A stretch of DNA of 64,000 nucleotides from Enterobacteriaceae bacterium ESL0689 (GCA_029433525.1 JAQTIF010000001.1:1860001-1924000), one strand, 5' to 3'. Shown: positions 1-7,470, numbered from the stretch's first letter. A program made the numbers and translations. The notes: generated by a model from the sequence alone, not told the origin.

Positions 1-485
1 TCATTGTTTCTCGGTTTCTTTCGTTTTATGTTGTTAATGAAATCTAAAATATATTTGAGAGTATCCTTCTGTCCTGTATGAGAAAGATGTATTTTGCACA
101 GCCATTCCAGATAGTTAGCTATGGTTGTAATCCGAAAGTACTTAGTTGGTTTTTTGACATTTGAACTCCTAAAATTATCATTCTCGCCATCTCGGAAATT
201 GAATGAAGTGAATTCAATCAAATCTTCAATTTCATGAGGAGCCAGAAATATCTTTTTCTGAATTCTTTCATCAATATTGATCTCTTTCCTCATAAAAAAT
301 CGATATAACAATGAAATGCTCCCAGCGATAACCTTCATTGTTGATATAGACTCTGACCGATTCCTGACTTGTGTTGTTATATACAAGTTTGGATAATACA
401 ATGGCTCACCAGTATCTTTATTTACAACATGACAATATCTCTCACCATTTTCGAACATAAAAGAATCTACACAAATACTGCACAT
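1..485 (-). CDS. Island integrase-like (tyrosine recombinase) N-terminal part, runs off window
   Basis: An open frame starts at ATG 483-485 behind a strong AGGAGG ribosome site (491-496) and leaves the left edge without a stop, giving the first 161 residues. The N-terminal part contains YYPNLYITTQVRN, followed by a helix-rich stretch (about residues 50-160) like the core-binding domain of tyrosine recombinases carried by gammaproteobacterial islands. The catalytic Arg/His/Tyr residues would lie outside the window, so the enzyme class is inferred from this weak N-terminal resemblance and from the neighbours: an AlpA-type regulator and a DUF6387-type gene on the same strand. It is AT-rich compared with the chromosomal core, which fits acquired DNA. 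Confidence 0.5.
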   Translation of the reverse strand, partial: MCSICVDSFMFENGERYCHVVNKDTGEPLYYPNLYITTQVRNRSESISTMKVIAGSISLLYRFFMRKEINIDERIQKKIFLAPHEIEDLIEFTSFNFRDGENDNFRSSNVKKPTKYFRITTIANYLEWLCKIHLSHTGQKDTLKYILDFINNIKRKKPRNN

Positions 486-496
486 ATTTTCCTCCT

Positions 497-763
497 AAAC
501 TTTACAAAAAGTATAATTCCAATATATTAATAATAAGCATTTCGTAGATTTACAAATTTATTTGGTTCGATTAAGATATTTATTTAAATTAAAACAGTGA
601 GATAGACGATTATTCTTGTCAAATTATCATCTGGTAGATCTAGTTAATATTATGTACACCTAATACTTCGAAAACTATCTCACTGCCTTGCTAATAAACG
701 ACAACCAAAATAATGTAATTTATTCTGTAAAGTTTTAAGGTAAATTATGCAGCCAAACTTTAC
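497..763. repeat. Three copies of AAACTTTAC in the AT-rich gap
   Basis: The 9-mer AAACTTTAC occurs at 497-505 and 755-763, and its reverse complement at 727-735. The copies at 727-735 and 755-763 form an inverted pair. The copy at 497-505 abuts the ribosome site of the integrase-like gene. The gap (486-780) holds no gene. A regulator or recombinase accessory-factor binding site is a reasonable guess; the AlpA-type protein encoded upstream in the same direction is a candidate ligand. Confidence 0.45.
595..685. repeat. Perfect 11-bp inverted repeat with 69-bp spacer
   Basis: CAGTGAGATAG at 595-605 is exactly mirrored by CTATCTCACTG at 675-685, inside the gene-free AT-rich gap upstream of the integrase-like gene. 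It lies between the AAACTTTAC copies. It could be a recombination or regulatory site of the island; the function is unknown. Confidence 0.5.
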
Positions 764-780
764 ACTTTCATAAAAAGCTC

Positions 781-1080
781 TTAATCAATTAGATATAAAA
801 TTATCCGCTTCGCTAGGGGTTTCAATTCATCAGGACATTTAATTAGAGATAACCAGGTCTCGTAAACATATATCTGTTTGCAAGCATTAAGCTCAGAGAT
901 CGAGTCTAAAGGTTCTCTCAGATTTCCTACAAGGTACTGACTGAGCCAGTAAATGATTTCTTTATTAAACTCGTTATTAGGTAAGTCATAAATCACTTCT
1001 TGGTCAAAGATCTTGTAAAAAAGATCTCCGCATAAATTGCACATATGGTTTTCTTCGCTTACAAATTCTTCGATATTCAT
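781..1080 (-). CDS. Small hypothetical island protein (99 aa)
   Basis: The protein is acidic, has a CxxC pair (CNLCGD, residues 14-19) and is otherwise without a motif I recognise. It starts at ATG 1078-1080 with an AGGAGCG ribosome site and lies 20 bp downstream of the AlpA-type gene on the same strand, so it is probably co-transcribed with it and with the integrase-like gene further down. Its low GC content matches the other island genes. A role as a recombination or regulatory accessory protein is only a guess from position. Confidence 0.55.
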   Translation of the reverse strand: MNIEEFVSEENHMCNLCGDLFYKIFDQEVIYDLPNNEFNKEIIYWLSQYLVGNLREPLDSISELNACKQIYVYETWLSLIKCPDELKPLAKRIILYLID

Positions 1081-1100
1081 AAAATCGCTCCTATGTTCAA

Positions 1101-1307
1101 TTAAGCAACATTATTTCGACTTGTTTCGATAACAGACTGAATCCAGGTATCAATCTCACTTTCAACGAAAGCTACTGCACGACTTCCAATTTTGACAGGA
1201 GCAGGAAACTTACCATCGTTGATCAGACGATATATCCAGGCTTTTCCGTAGCCAGTTCGTTCGAGAACTTCTGGTAAGCGAATGAGGCGGGTTGCTTGAT
1301 TTTTCAT
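1101..1307 (-). CDS. AlpA-family DNA-binding regulator
   Basis: This 68-residue protein has the AlpA/excisionase-type winged-helix plan: RLPEVLERTGYGKAWIYRLI forms the helix-turn-helix (residues 11-30), then a short wing (GKFPAPVKIGSRAVAF) and a last helix beginning ESEIDTWI. AlpA proteins are small regulators of prophage and island integrase genes and often act as excisionases. It is the first gene of a likely three-gene unit (alpA-like, 99-aa protein, integrase-like gene), which is the usual arrangement for AlpA control of an element's recombinase. Length is normal for the family. Confidence 0.85.
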   Translation of the reverse strand: MKNQATRLIRLPEVLERTGYGKAWIYRLINDGKFPAPVKIGSRAVAFVESEIDTWIQSVIETSRNNVA

Positions 1308-1588
1308 TTCGTTATCCCTTGTCGTTGCGGTGAAGTCACTATACGAGCAGTTGGGAAAAGAAAAGAGCGAAGCTCCTGAAGCGGAGGTTCTTCGTAGCTA
1401 TGCAGGATGGTTTTCTCGAAGTTGGTGCCGTACAGAAAAGGGGAACTTGAGAGTAGCTGAAATTCCCCCGTTTTATAGCAAGTGTCAAAATGCCCGGTTT
1501 AAAGTAAAAATCACAAAAAAAAAGCACCATTCACAATGATGCCTTTAGTTAATTTTCACAATTAAAACAAATAGTTATAAATGTAATT
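1308..1588. other. Gene-free gap between alpA-like gene and DUF6387 gene
   Basis: The promoter of the alpA-like unit should lie here, since the gene starts at 1307 on the minus strand. A 69-codon plus-strand frame (1330-1539, GTG start) has no family resemblance and ends in a low-complexity lysine tail translated from the terminator A-run, so I do not treat it as a gene. Confidence 0.5.
1515..1543 (-). terminator. Rho-independent terminator of the DUF6387 gene
   Basis: Read on the minus strand, GGCATCATT and AATGGTGC pair around a short GTG loop and are followed by a run of nine T (A-run 1515-1523 on the plus strand). It lies about 45 bp past the stop of the DUF6387-type gene, so that gene ends as its own transcript. 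Confidence 0.65.
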
Positions 1589-2434
1589 CTAATCCGATAG
1601 TTTCATTACATCAGAGACTTTCATTTGCTTCAAATGGCTATTTTTGTTCATGAAGTAATGGAATTGTCGGATAAAGTCAGTTGTGCAGGATTTAAGAGCC
1701 AAAGGCCTGTCGGTATCTTTGATTTGGCTAGACTGCCTCATTTCGCTTTCTTCGTCATCGTCTGTATATAGCAGTCTGGATAACCTGTCGTCAGAGACAC
1801 GGATTTTTTTAACGGCTGCCCACACCAGGATATCCAGCATAGGTATCACACGATAACTGATGAGTTTCTTGATAGTTCCATACCCAAAGCGAACTGATTC
1901 TAAAGGATCTGGTTCGATACCTTTGATTTTACGCCACTGCGGTAATGCAGCTTTAAGCGACTCTGCAATCTCTTCGTCTGTGCCACTTGCCAAATCAATC
2001 TCGAACATGACTGTTCGTGAAAACTGATCTGGCATAATATCTGAAAGTGATTCTTCCCGAAGATCTCTGTTTATTGAATAATTGTCATCACCATCCCAAA
2101 CAAAACCTCCGCGTTGCATAGCAATGATGCTCGTTTCAGCAAGGCGATCAAGAGTTGTTAGAAAAAAATGGGGAGGCTGAAAGAGTTTGTTGGCAGGAGT
2201 CATGTATCCCAGTTGCCCTTCTTCAATTAAAAAAGGATTGCCACTGAAAATTTTTGAGAAGTAACCCATAAGAGTTCTGCTCTCAAACTCTTCCCGATAT
2301 TCCTTAAAGAACAAGTTACGAGCCCATATCTCATGGTAAAACTGGAGCAATGAGAGGTCTTCAAATTTGCGATATGTATCAATCTTAAACCAACTCTTGA
2401 TGTCTTTTGTGTGCTCTGGTGACCAGTTGTTCAA
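1589..2434 (-). CDS. DUF6387-family island protein (281 aa)
   Basis: This looks like a DUF6387 protein: an N-terminal pattern of short acidic stretch, SWFKIDTYRKFEDLSLLQFY (about residues 14-33), then mixed alpha/beta sequence, and a C-terminal region around RVIPMLDILVWA with a charged linker. Such proteins of unknown function recur beside AlpA and integrase genes in enterobacterial islands. No in-frame ATG is available: an in-frame TAG lies upstream, so initiation is probably at TTG 2432-2434 with a GGTGGAGAA site before it. It is transcribed apart from alpA, with its own terminator. The family assignment is from memory of sequence pattern and is moderately sure. Confidence 0.55.
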   Translation of the reverse strand: MNNWSPEHTKDIKSWFKIDTYRKFEDLSLLQFYHEIWARNLFFKEYREEFESRTLMGYFSKIFSGNPFLIEEGQLGYMTPANKLFQPPHFFLTTLDRLAETSIIAMQRGGFVWDGDDNYSINRDLREESLSDIMPDQFSRTVMFEIDLASGTDEEIAESLKAALPQWRKIKGIEPDPLESVRFGYGTIKKLISYRVIPMLDILVWAAVKKIRVSDDRLSRLLYTDDDEESEMRQSSQIKDTDRPLALKSCTTDFIRQFHYFMNKNSHLKQMKVSDVMKLSD

Positions 2435-2467
2435 AATCCATTCTCCACCTATGCTGGTACTGCCCTA

Positions 2468-2704
2468 CGGATAGAATTCAGTTTTGCTGAAAAACTACCG
2501 CATTCACTAATCGGTGAAAAGCAGATCCTGCTTGCGCAGTTCAGCTACCAGCAGGGAGTTGAACTGAAGAATTTGTTTCCTTTTGATACAATTCTCCAAT
2601 CCGCTAATCGTGAGAACCCATACCATTACGATTTATGGTTCCTTTTTAGAACCACACATAAAATTCAAAGTTTAAATAATATTAAAAATCAATGGAATGA
2701 ATAG
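2468..2704 (+). pseudogene. 3' remnant of an unidentified gene
   Basis: A frame open from about 2423 to the TAG at 2702-2704 encodes at least 78 residues of protein-like composition (for example ILLAQFSYQQGVELKNLF and PYHYDLWFLFRT) but has no start codon or ribosome site. It begins where the DUF6387 gene starts on the other strand, so it looks like the tail of a gene whose 5' part was lost when the island or a deletion arrived. I do not recognise the family. Confidence 0.4.
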
Positions 2705-2769
2705 CTAATTACAGGGACGCCAGCCCAATTAAGCATTCGGTAGCGTTCTCTAACTATTGAAAACCCAAT

Positions 2770-2804
2770 AAAAAGCCCTAAATCATAATGAGTTAGGGCT
2801 TTTT
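2770..2804. terminator. Bidirectional rho-independent terminator
   Basis: AAAAAGCCCTAA (2770-2781) pairs perfectly with TTAGGGCTTTTT (2793-2804) around an 11-nt loop, with a T run on each strand. It follows the remnant ending at 2704 by 65 bp. Confidence 0.85.
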
Positions 2805-2847
2805 TAGTGCCTTTAGCATTCGTTTAGTATCATTTTAACTCGTAAAC

Positions 2848-2903
2848 TTTGGTAGTATGTTTGGTAGTGGATAACCTGTACTACAAAAATGCGTACTACC
2901 AAA
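2848..2903. repeat. TTTGGTAGTA repeats (integrase arm-type sites)
   Basis: TTTGGTAGTA occurs at 2848-2857, as TTTGGTAGTG at 2860-2869, inverted at 2894-2903, and again at 3261-3270, where its last A begins the start codon of the broken P4-type integrase gene. Clusters of this motif just upstream of P4-type integrase genes are typical arm-type binding sites. They support the idea that this is the attachment-site end of an integrated island. Confidence 0.55.
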
Positions 2904-3011
2904 AACCATTACTACATAAAAAAGCATGTTTTCTATTTCCTATATGCTTTTTTAGGACGTCCGGCCTGTCCTGCTGTCCATAATGGCGTAACTAAATGAT
3001 TTTACTTACTA

Positions 3012-3162
3012 GGGTGTGTTCCGTAACTGTTTTTTGTACAATACAGCATCATTGTGAGGGTGAAAAATCGCCACAAAAAGTGCATTTATCAGCCAAAATT
3101 GCCTTTTTAGAGATAATTTTTGCTTTCAATTCTGACCTTCAAATAGGTTAAGGGACACAGCC
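3012..3162. mobile_element. Possible MITE or decayed IS ends (about 150 bp)
   Basis: GGGTGTGTTCCGTAAC at the left and the reverse complement of GTTAAGGGACACAGC at the right form imperfect terminal inverted repeats (about 12 of 15 match) around a stretch with no gene. CTA flanks both sides. I cannot tie it to a named IS family. Confidence 0.3.
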
Positions 3163-3288
3163 TAATATGGGTAAAAACACCCTGTCCACGGGCAGAGAAA
3201 ACAGGGACACGCCCTGTCCATTCCCGGACGATCAGGGGTTAGCAGTATGCCACTCTGGTTTTTGGTAGTATGCCGGAAGACTGCACTA

Positions 3289-4451
3289 TGCCTAAATAGC
3301 TGCGCCAAATAGTAGATCACTTTGAGGGAACTCAGCCCGGATTTTGCGATCTGATCAATCGCCAAATATCTCACATCACCTACCGGACTGAGCGATGACA
3401 ATCATAGCACCAATACCCCGTGACGAACGACGCCTGATGCAGAAAACTATCCATAAAACACGCGATAAAAACCATGCCCGCAGGCTGACCGCCATGCTGA
3501 TGTTGAGCCGCGGGTTCAGTGTCAGCGATGTTGCCCGAACTCTCTGCTGTGCCCGTTCATCCGTCGGGCGCTGGATTAACTGGTTTACCCTGTATGGCGC
3601 GGAAGGCCTGATATCACTGAGTCCGGCCGTGAACGCAAATGGCCATTTGAACAAATCTGCAAACTGCTGGTTCTGCTCGTCAGCCGCTCTCCCGGTGATT
3701 TCGGTTATCAGCGCTCCCGCTGGAGCACCGAACTGTTAGCAATAAAAATCAACGAGATAACCGGATGTAAACTTCATCCCGGTACAGTCCGCCGCTGGCT
3801 GCCTTCCGCGGGGCTGGTGTGGCGCAGAGCAGCACCCACTCTACATATACGCGATCCGCATAAAGAAGAGAAAATGGCGGCAATCCATAACGCGCTGGAG
3901 CAATGCAGCGCAGAAAACCCGGTGTTTTACGAAGATGAGGTGGATATTCATCTCAACCCGAAAATCGGTGCTGACTGGCAGTTACGCGGGCAGCAAAAAC
4001 GGGTGGTCACACCCGGTCAGAATGAAAAATATTATCTGGCAGGTGCATTGCATAGTGATACAGGAAAGGTCAGCTATGTAGGCGGCAGTAGCAAATCCTC
4101 ATCTTTATTTATCAGTCTGTTAGAGCATCTGAAAGCGACGTATCGCCGTGCAAAAACGATAACGCTCATCGTGGATAACTACATTATTCACAAGAGTGAG
4201 AAAACACGAAACTGGCTGAAAGCGAACCCGAAGTTCAGAGTAATTTATCAACCTGTATACTCGCCATGGGTGAATCATGTTGAGCGGTTATGGCTGGCGC
4301 TTCACGATACGATAACCCGAAACCACCAGTGCCGTTCGATGTGGCAACTGTTGAAAAAGGTTCGCCATTTTATGGAAACCGTCAGCCCATTCCCCGGAGG
4401 TAAACATGGGCTGGCGAAAGTGTAGCGGTATTAGGCGCAGCTATTTAGGAT
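3289..4451 (+). mobile_element. IS630-family insertion sequence
   Basis: The element is about 1163 bp, close to the size of IS630. Its ends are inverted: CCTAAATAGCTGCGCC at 3291-3306 and its complement at 4434-4449. It is flanked by TA at 3287-3288 and 4452-4453, the target duplication expected of this family. It has landed in codon 6-7 of a P4-type integrase gene. It carries one transposase gene, broken by a frameshift, so the copy cannot move on its own protein. Confidence 0.9.
3395..4425 (+). pseudogene. IS630-family transposase, frameshifted
   Basis: The first part (from ATG 3395) encodes the helix-turn-helix region with SVSDVARTLCCARSSVGRWI. The second part, in another frame (recognisable from about 3630 to 4425), encodes the DDE domain with FYEDEVDIHLNPKIGADW, LIVDNYIIHKS and YSPWVNHVERLW, which supply the catalytic acidic residues. 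The frame is lost near 3622-3630 in CCGGCC-rich DNA: one base (or four) is missing compared with intact IS630 transposases. Otherwise both halves match the family along its full length of about 343 residues, so the break looks recent. Confidence 0.9.
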
Positions 4452-4618
4452 TATTACGCCTTTAACACCTACTGAAGTTGCTAACGCTAAAGCCAAAACA
4501 GATCCGGTTACAGGTAAAAAGCAGGACACCCCCTACCGTGATGGTGACGGGCTAGAACTTATGGTGAAAGCATCGGGTACCGGAACTGGAAACTGAATTT
4601 GCTCTCATAGTCATAACC

Positions 4619-4855
4619 TCAACACTCGATAGGTTGCAGTTTTCGGGAGACCTCATAGTCTGAAAGTTCCACAATCCCCTGATCTGCTGGGCCTCTCAGT
4701 CCGACAAATTCCTTTACACTAATAATGGTGCGTGCTTTCAAACCATAACTGTTACGAGGTATCCTTTTGATAACAGTAGCTTCCAGGTAGTCCTGCCCGC
4801 ACTGTAATAGAACACGCATCCGAGGTTTTAAAATGGTAGCCTTCATGTCATTCAT
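4619..4855 (-). CDS. Small hypothetical prophage protein (78 aa)
   Basis: The protein is basic, with the segment GLKARTIISVKEFVGLRGPA in its middle and no motif with known function. It lies 47 bp downstream of the phage gp16-type DNA-binding gene on the same strand, so it probably belongs to the early (leftward) operon of the transposable prophage. Start at ATG 4853-4855 after a GGAGAATGA site. Confidence 0.5.
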   Translation of the reverse strand: MNDMKATILKPRMRVLLQCGQDYLEATVIKRIPRNSYGLKARTIISVKEFVGLRGPADQGIVELSDYEVSRKLQPIEC

Positions 4856-4902
4856 TCTCCTTTTTGCAATATGTGATAACCTGTTACGCAGGTTGTAAAA
4901 TG

Positions 4903-5091
4903 TTAGGCTGCCTGGATCGCTGATTTCAGTCCCAGTTTGACGGCAATCTCGTGTGATTTGCCGTAGCGTCCTTTGGTTTGACCGTTGAGTACACGGTAAA
5001 CTTCATTGCGGCTATAGCCATGTTCTTCAGCCCAGCGAGTGAACGTAATTCCCCGTTGCCGGAAGTGCGACTTAACTTGTTCCGCAGTCAT
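4903..5091 (-). CDS. BcepMu gp16-family phage DNA-binding protein
   Basis: This 62-residue protein matches the BcepMu gp16 family of phage regulators: EQVKSHFRQRGITFTRWA, then the helix-turn-helix EHGYSRNEVYRVLNGQTKGR and KSHEIAVKLGL at the end. The family is found in transposable (Mu-like) phages, where it takes a Cro/Ner-like place opposite the repressor. It is divergent from the repressor gene at 5192, with a 100-bp gap that should hold the operators. AAGGAGACAACG precedes the ATG. Confidence 0.8.
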   Translation of the reverse strand: MTAEQVKSHFRQRGITFTRWAEEHGYSRNEVYRVLNGQTKGRYGKSHEIAVKLGLKSAIQAA

Positions 5092-5191
5092 CGTTGTCTC
5101 CTTGATTGATGCAATGATGTTTGCCTTATGTGTGATAGATTATGGTGCAGATATCCTCACCAGTCAACCTATATAGTGCAGAAAAACTCAC

Positions 5192-5536
5192 ATGATCGGT
5201 TTGCGTATTAAAGAAGAAAGAGAACGACTATCACTTACTCAGCAAGGAATAGCAGATGCTATTGGTGTTGCTAAAAGAACTTTTATTGACTGGGAGAAAG
5301 ATCGTACTTCTCCGACTGCAGTGCAGTTATCTGCACTATCAAATATTGGTGTAGATGTTTTGTATGTTGTTACTGGCGTACCAAGTCAGTCAGTAGTGCA
5401 AGTGCATCCAGAGCATTCTTCTGAGAAGCAAGAACTGATAGATGCATTTGATAATATGACGCCGGAACAACGGAGGGCCATTCTTGAGGTTGGCAAGGTT
5501 CTCACTCAGCCAAAATCAGGCAGGCTTGCTGGATAA
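5192..5536 (+). CDS. Phage-type repressor (HTH_XRE)
   Basis: Residues 1-60 form a lambda-repressor-like helix-turn-helix (IKEERERLSLTQQGIADAIG, then AKRTFIDWEKDRTSPTAVQL). The C-terminal half is short and predicted helical (SEKQELIDAFDNMTPEQRRA), typical of small repressors of Mu-like prophages without a peptidase domain. It is divergent from the gp16-type gene, making the lysogeny switch. It seems intact although most of the phage behind it is gone. Confidence 0.75.
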   Translation: MIGLRIKEERERLSLTQQGIADAIGVAKRTFIDWEKDRTSPTAVQLSALSNIGVDVLYVVTGVPSQSVVQVHPEHSSEKQELIDAFDNMTPEQRRAILEVGKVLTQPKSGRLAG

Positions 5537-5770
5537 TGTAACGCTGATATTCAGTTTCTACCCTGACAAAACCTCCCAAGGGCCACCGCCAATACGTGGC
5601 CCTACTGTTTCAGTACAGAAAAGCTCAAAAATTATTGATTTAGATGGATACCGAAATAAACAGGAAAAATAAAATGTGTATAAAATTTGAATCATTATCA
5701 TTACTTGCTCATTTCACCAGCAAATCACTTTTCAGCACCACGTTATCACCACCACTTTCCTTGTTAAAAA
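5537..5770. other. Gap with no clear gene
   Basis: A 62-codon frame (5484-5672) overlaps the repressor end and finishes with SKIIDLDGYRNKQEK, which looks protein-like, but its first half is only a second frame of the repressor. It may be the tail of a lost phage gene. Nothing else stands out. Confidence 0.35.
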
Positions 5771-6068
5771 TTACAAATCACCAGTTCCCTGCGCGCAGTG
5801 GGCTGCCCACTAACGGCCAGGTTGTATTTAACAGCTAAAGACTGCTGTCTCAATCCCCGGAATATTTCCCGCATTTCGGGGATATCATTGACGGAAACAA
5901 TCAGCTTCCCCTTTATACTACGTGCCAGTTCCGCCAGTCGCTGATAATTATCCAGCTCAAACGCAACGCCATAGCCCTCAGTTCCCCAGTACGGTGGGTC
6001 GCAGTAAAACAGCGTGTATGAACGGTCGTAACGTGTAACACATTGCTGCCAGTCGAGGTGTTCTATCA
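5771..6068 (-). pseudogene. Phage DNA adenine methylase (Dam/D12 type), C-terminal remnant
   Basis: Read on the minus strand from about 6068 to the TAA at 5771-5773, the frame gives RYDRSYTLFYCDPPYWGTEG and then LIVSVNDIPEMREIF. The DPPY motif is the catalytic signature of class D12 N6-adenine methyltransferases encoded by many phages to protect their DNA. The N-terminal two thirds, including the AdoMet-binding FxGxG motif, is absent: the frame meets rightward tail genes at about 6069. A deletion therefore joined the early-region methylase tail-first to the late tail module. Confidence 0.8.
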
Positions 6069-6092
6069 GTGTTCTGGATACAGGATTGTCGA

Positions 6093-6502
6093 ATGAGCAC
6101 GGGCTATCTCACTCCTGGCAGAGCGCTGATCCGGCCACCCGTCAGCAGTAATGTCCACAAACTAGTCACCCGTCAGGGTGGGGCCAGACTGGCACTACCG
6201 ACAACGTTATTACCTGCTGGTATCGCGACCCGTCCAGTCAGTACAGCTAGTCAGACACATCACAACGGCTATCTGGCGGATGCCTGGCTCAGTCGTTTTT
6301 ACAACCGCATCAGACTGCTGCCAGCGGCAATTTCACTGGGAGCAGTCAGCTCTGTACAGACCGTCAGGGTAAAAGTCTGGAATGCCTGGCTTAAATCCCA
6401 GACACTGCTGGCTGTTACGGTCAGTGGTAGTGATGGTATTCGCATTAGTGGCCCGCAAACACCACGGCAGTTTAACCGCCTGGCAGTATATGAGTGGGAG
6501 AT
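6093..6502 (+). pseudogene. Phage tail/virion protein fragment
   Basis: From ATG 6093 the frame gives MSTGYLTPGRALIRPP and then SVQTVRVKVWNAWLKSQTLL and PRQFNRLAVYEWEIS. This resembles small virion proteins encoded just before the BR0599 gene in B3/D3112-like transposable phages, recalled by pattern only. The frame leaves phage-like sequence at about 6500, where a different frame picks up the BR0599 domain, so a deletion seems to have removed its end and the start of the next gene. Confidence 0.5.
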
Positions 6503-6940
6503 ATCAGCCTCGCGGCCACGTTCACCCGCTCCGGTGTACGGTTAACCTGGGGCCGGGCCTGTCCGTATGCGCTATACGATGTAAACTGCCGGGTTAATCC
6601 GAGCCAGTATGCGGTGGCACTGATTATTACTGCCCTGACAGGTAACGGAATCACCGTCAATCTGCCTGCAGCCACGCCTGACGGCTGGTTTAGTGGTGGT
6701 TATATCGAATATCAGGTGGGTGGTGTATTGCAGCGCCGGGGAGCACGTAGCCACACTAATAACACGATTGCCCTGTTTGGTGGTTGTGACGGCCTGAGTG
6801 TCGGGCAGGAAATTACCGCCTATCCTGGCTGTGATCTGACAATAACCACCTGTAATAACAAGTTTGCTAATTGCCTGAATTATGGAGGCATTCCACACCT
6901 GCCTGATGTCAACCCGTGGCAGATTATTAAAGTTTTTTAA
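6503..6940 (+). pseudogene. Phage BR0599-family tail assembly protein, C-terminal part
   Basis: The frame to TAA 6938-6940 carries the BR0599 C-terminal domain: CPYALYDVNCRVNP, GWFSGGYIEY, ITAYPGCDLTITTC and NCLNYGGIPHLPDVNPW with its cysteine pattern. These proteins are part of the tail-tip assembly in gene transfer agents and long-tailed phages. The usual N-terminal half (about 150 residues) is lacking, because the upstream sequence belongs to another protein in another frame. It is followed 12 bp later by the next tail gene. Confidence 0.75.
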
Positions 6941-6952
6941 CGGAGGTGATTT

Positions 6953-7252
6953 ATGTTGGCGTTTATCCCGGAGTTATTGCAGCCGACTCAGGTGGTAATT
7001 GATGGTCACGTCGTAGCACAAGCCTATTGGCAGATTGTCTACTATATCGCGGTAATGATCGCCAGCTATTTTCTGAACCAAGCGTTAACGAAAAAGGTAC
7101 GTAATAAAACCGAAGCGGCGACTGCTGATAGCTGGCAGTTTCCCCAGACAGATGAGGGAACACCGCAATGTATTTTTTTCGGTGACTGCTGGACGGAAGA
7201 CTGGCAGGTTCTGGCGTATGGTAATTATCGTTATCAGGCGATTAAAAAATGA
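6953..7252 (+). CDS. Phage tail-module small protein (99 aa)
   Basis: An open frame with GGAGGTGATTT before ATG 6953. It has one likely membrane-spanning or hydrophobic helix (YWQIVYYIAVMIASYFLNQA, residues 23-42) and a C-terminal half rich in aromatic residues. The position between the BR0599 and tail-tip genes, and the ATGA overlap with the next gene, show that it belongs to the tail operon. No function is recognised beyond tail-tip assembly by context. Confidence 0.65.
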   Translation: MLAFIPELLQPTQVVIDGHVVAQAYWQIVYYIAVMIASYFLNQALTKKVRNKTEAATADSWQFPQTDEGTPQCIFFGDCWTEDWQVLAYGNYRYQAIKK

Positions 7253-7470
7253 AGCAAATTCAAACCGAGATATTTATCACTATGGCAGATATTCGTGCTG
7301 CCGGTGGCTGCGCACGCGGAGCACGGACGTGGTTTAAACAATATAACCTCGATTTTCGTCAGTTTATTCAGACGGGCAGGATCAGTAGCCAGATATTGCT
7401 GAAGACTGGTGATGCGTTTGCATTACGGGTAGTCAATCTGGCTCGGCAGAATAGCAACAGGAGCCAGTAA
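7249..7470 (+). CDS. Phage tail-module small protein (73 aa)
   Basis: ATG 7249 overlaps the previous stop (ATGA) and its own stop overlaps the next start (TAATG at 7468-7472), so translation is coupled on both sides. The sequence MADIRAAGGCARGARTWFKQ followed by a helix is a plan seen in small proteins just before the tail-tip gene in transposable siphophages. Its precise role is unknown. Confidence 0.65.
   Translation: MKQIQTEIFITMADIRAAGGCARGARTWFKQYNLDFRQFIQTGRISSQILLKTGDAFALRVVNLARQNSNRSQ

Larger units (their letters stand above)
3270..4596 (+). pseudogene. P4-type integrase, 5' end, split by IS630 insertion
   Basis: If the IS630 element and one TA are removed, the frame runs from ATG 3270 through 3288, then from 4454 to 4593, giving 53 codons that begin MPEDCTITPLTPTEVANAKA and continue with YRDGDGLELMVKASG. 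This is the start of the N-terminal arm-binding domain (DUF4102 type) of P4-like tyrosine integrases, which recognise island attachment sites. After residue 53 the frame stops at TGA 4594-4596 and the remaining 350 or so residues are absent, so the gene has suffered a 3' deletion as well as the insertion. Arm-type TTTGGTAGTA repeats lie directly upstream. Confidence 0.75.

Noticed and set aside
1330..1539. 69-codon plus-strand frame between alpA-like and DUF6387 genes
   Set aside because: GTG start without a ribosome site, lysine-rich end translated from the terminator A-run, no family resemblance.
3162..3654. Minus-strand frames at the left end of the IS630 element
   Set aside because: They are shadows of the transposase gene and its terminal repeat.
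5484..5838. Two short plus-strand frames after the repressor
   Set aside because: The first overlaps the repressor and the second overlaps the methylase remnant; neither has a ribosome site. SKIIDLDGYRNKQEK may be a gene tail but cannot be placed.
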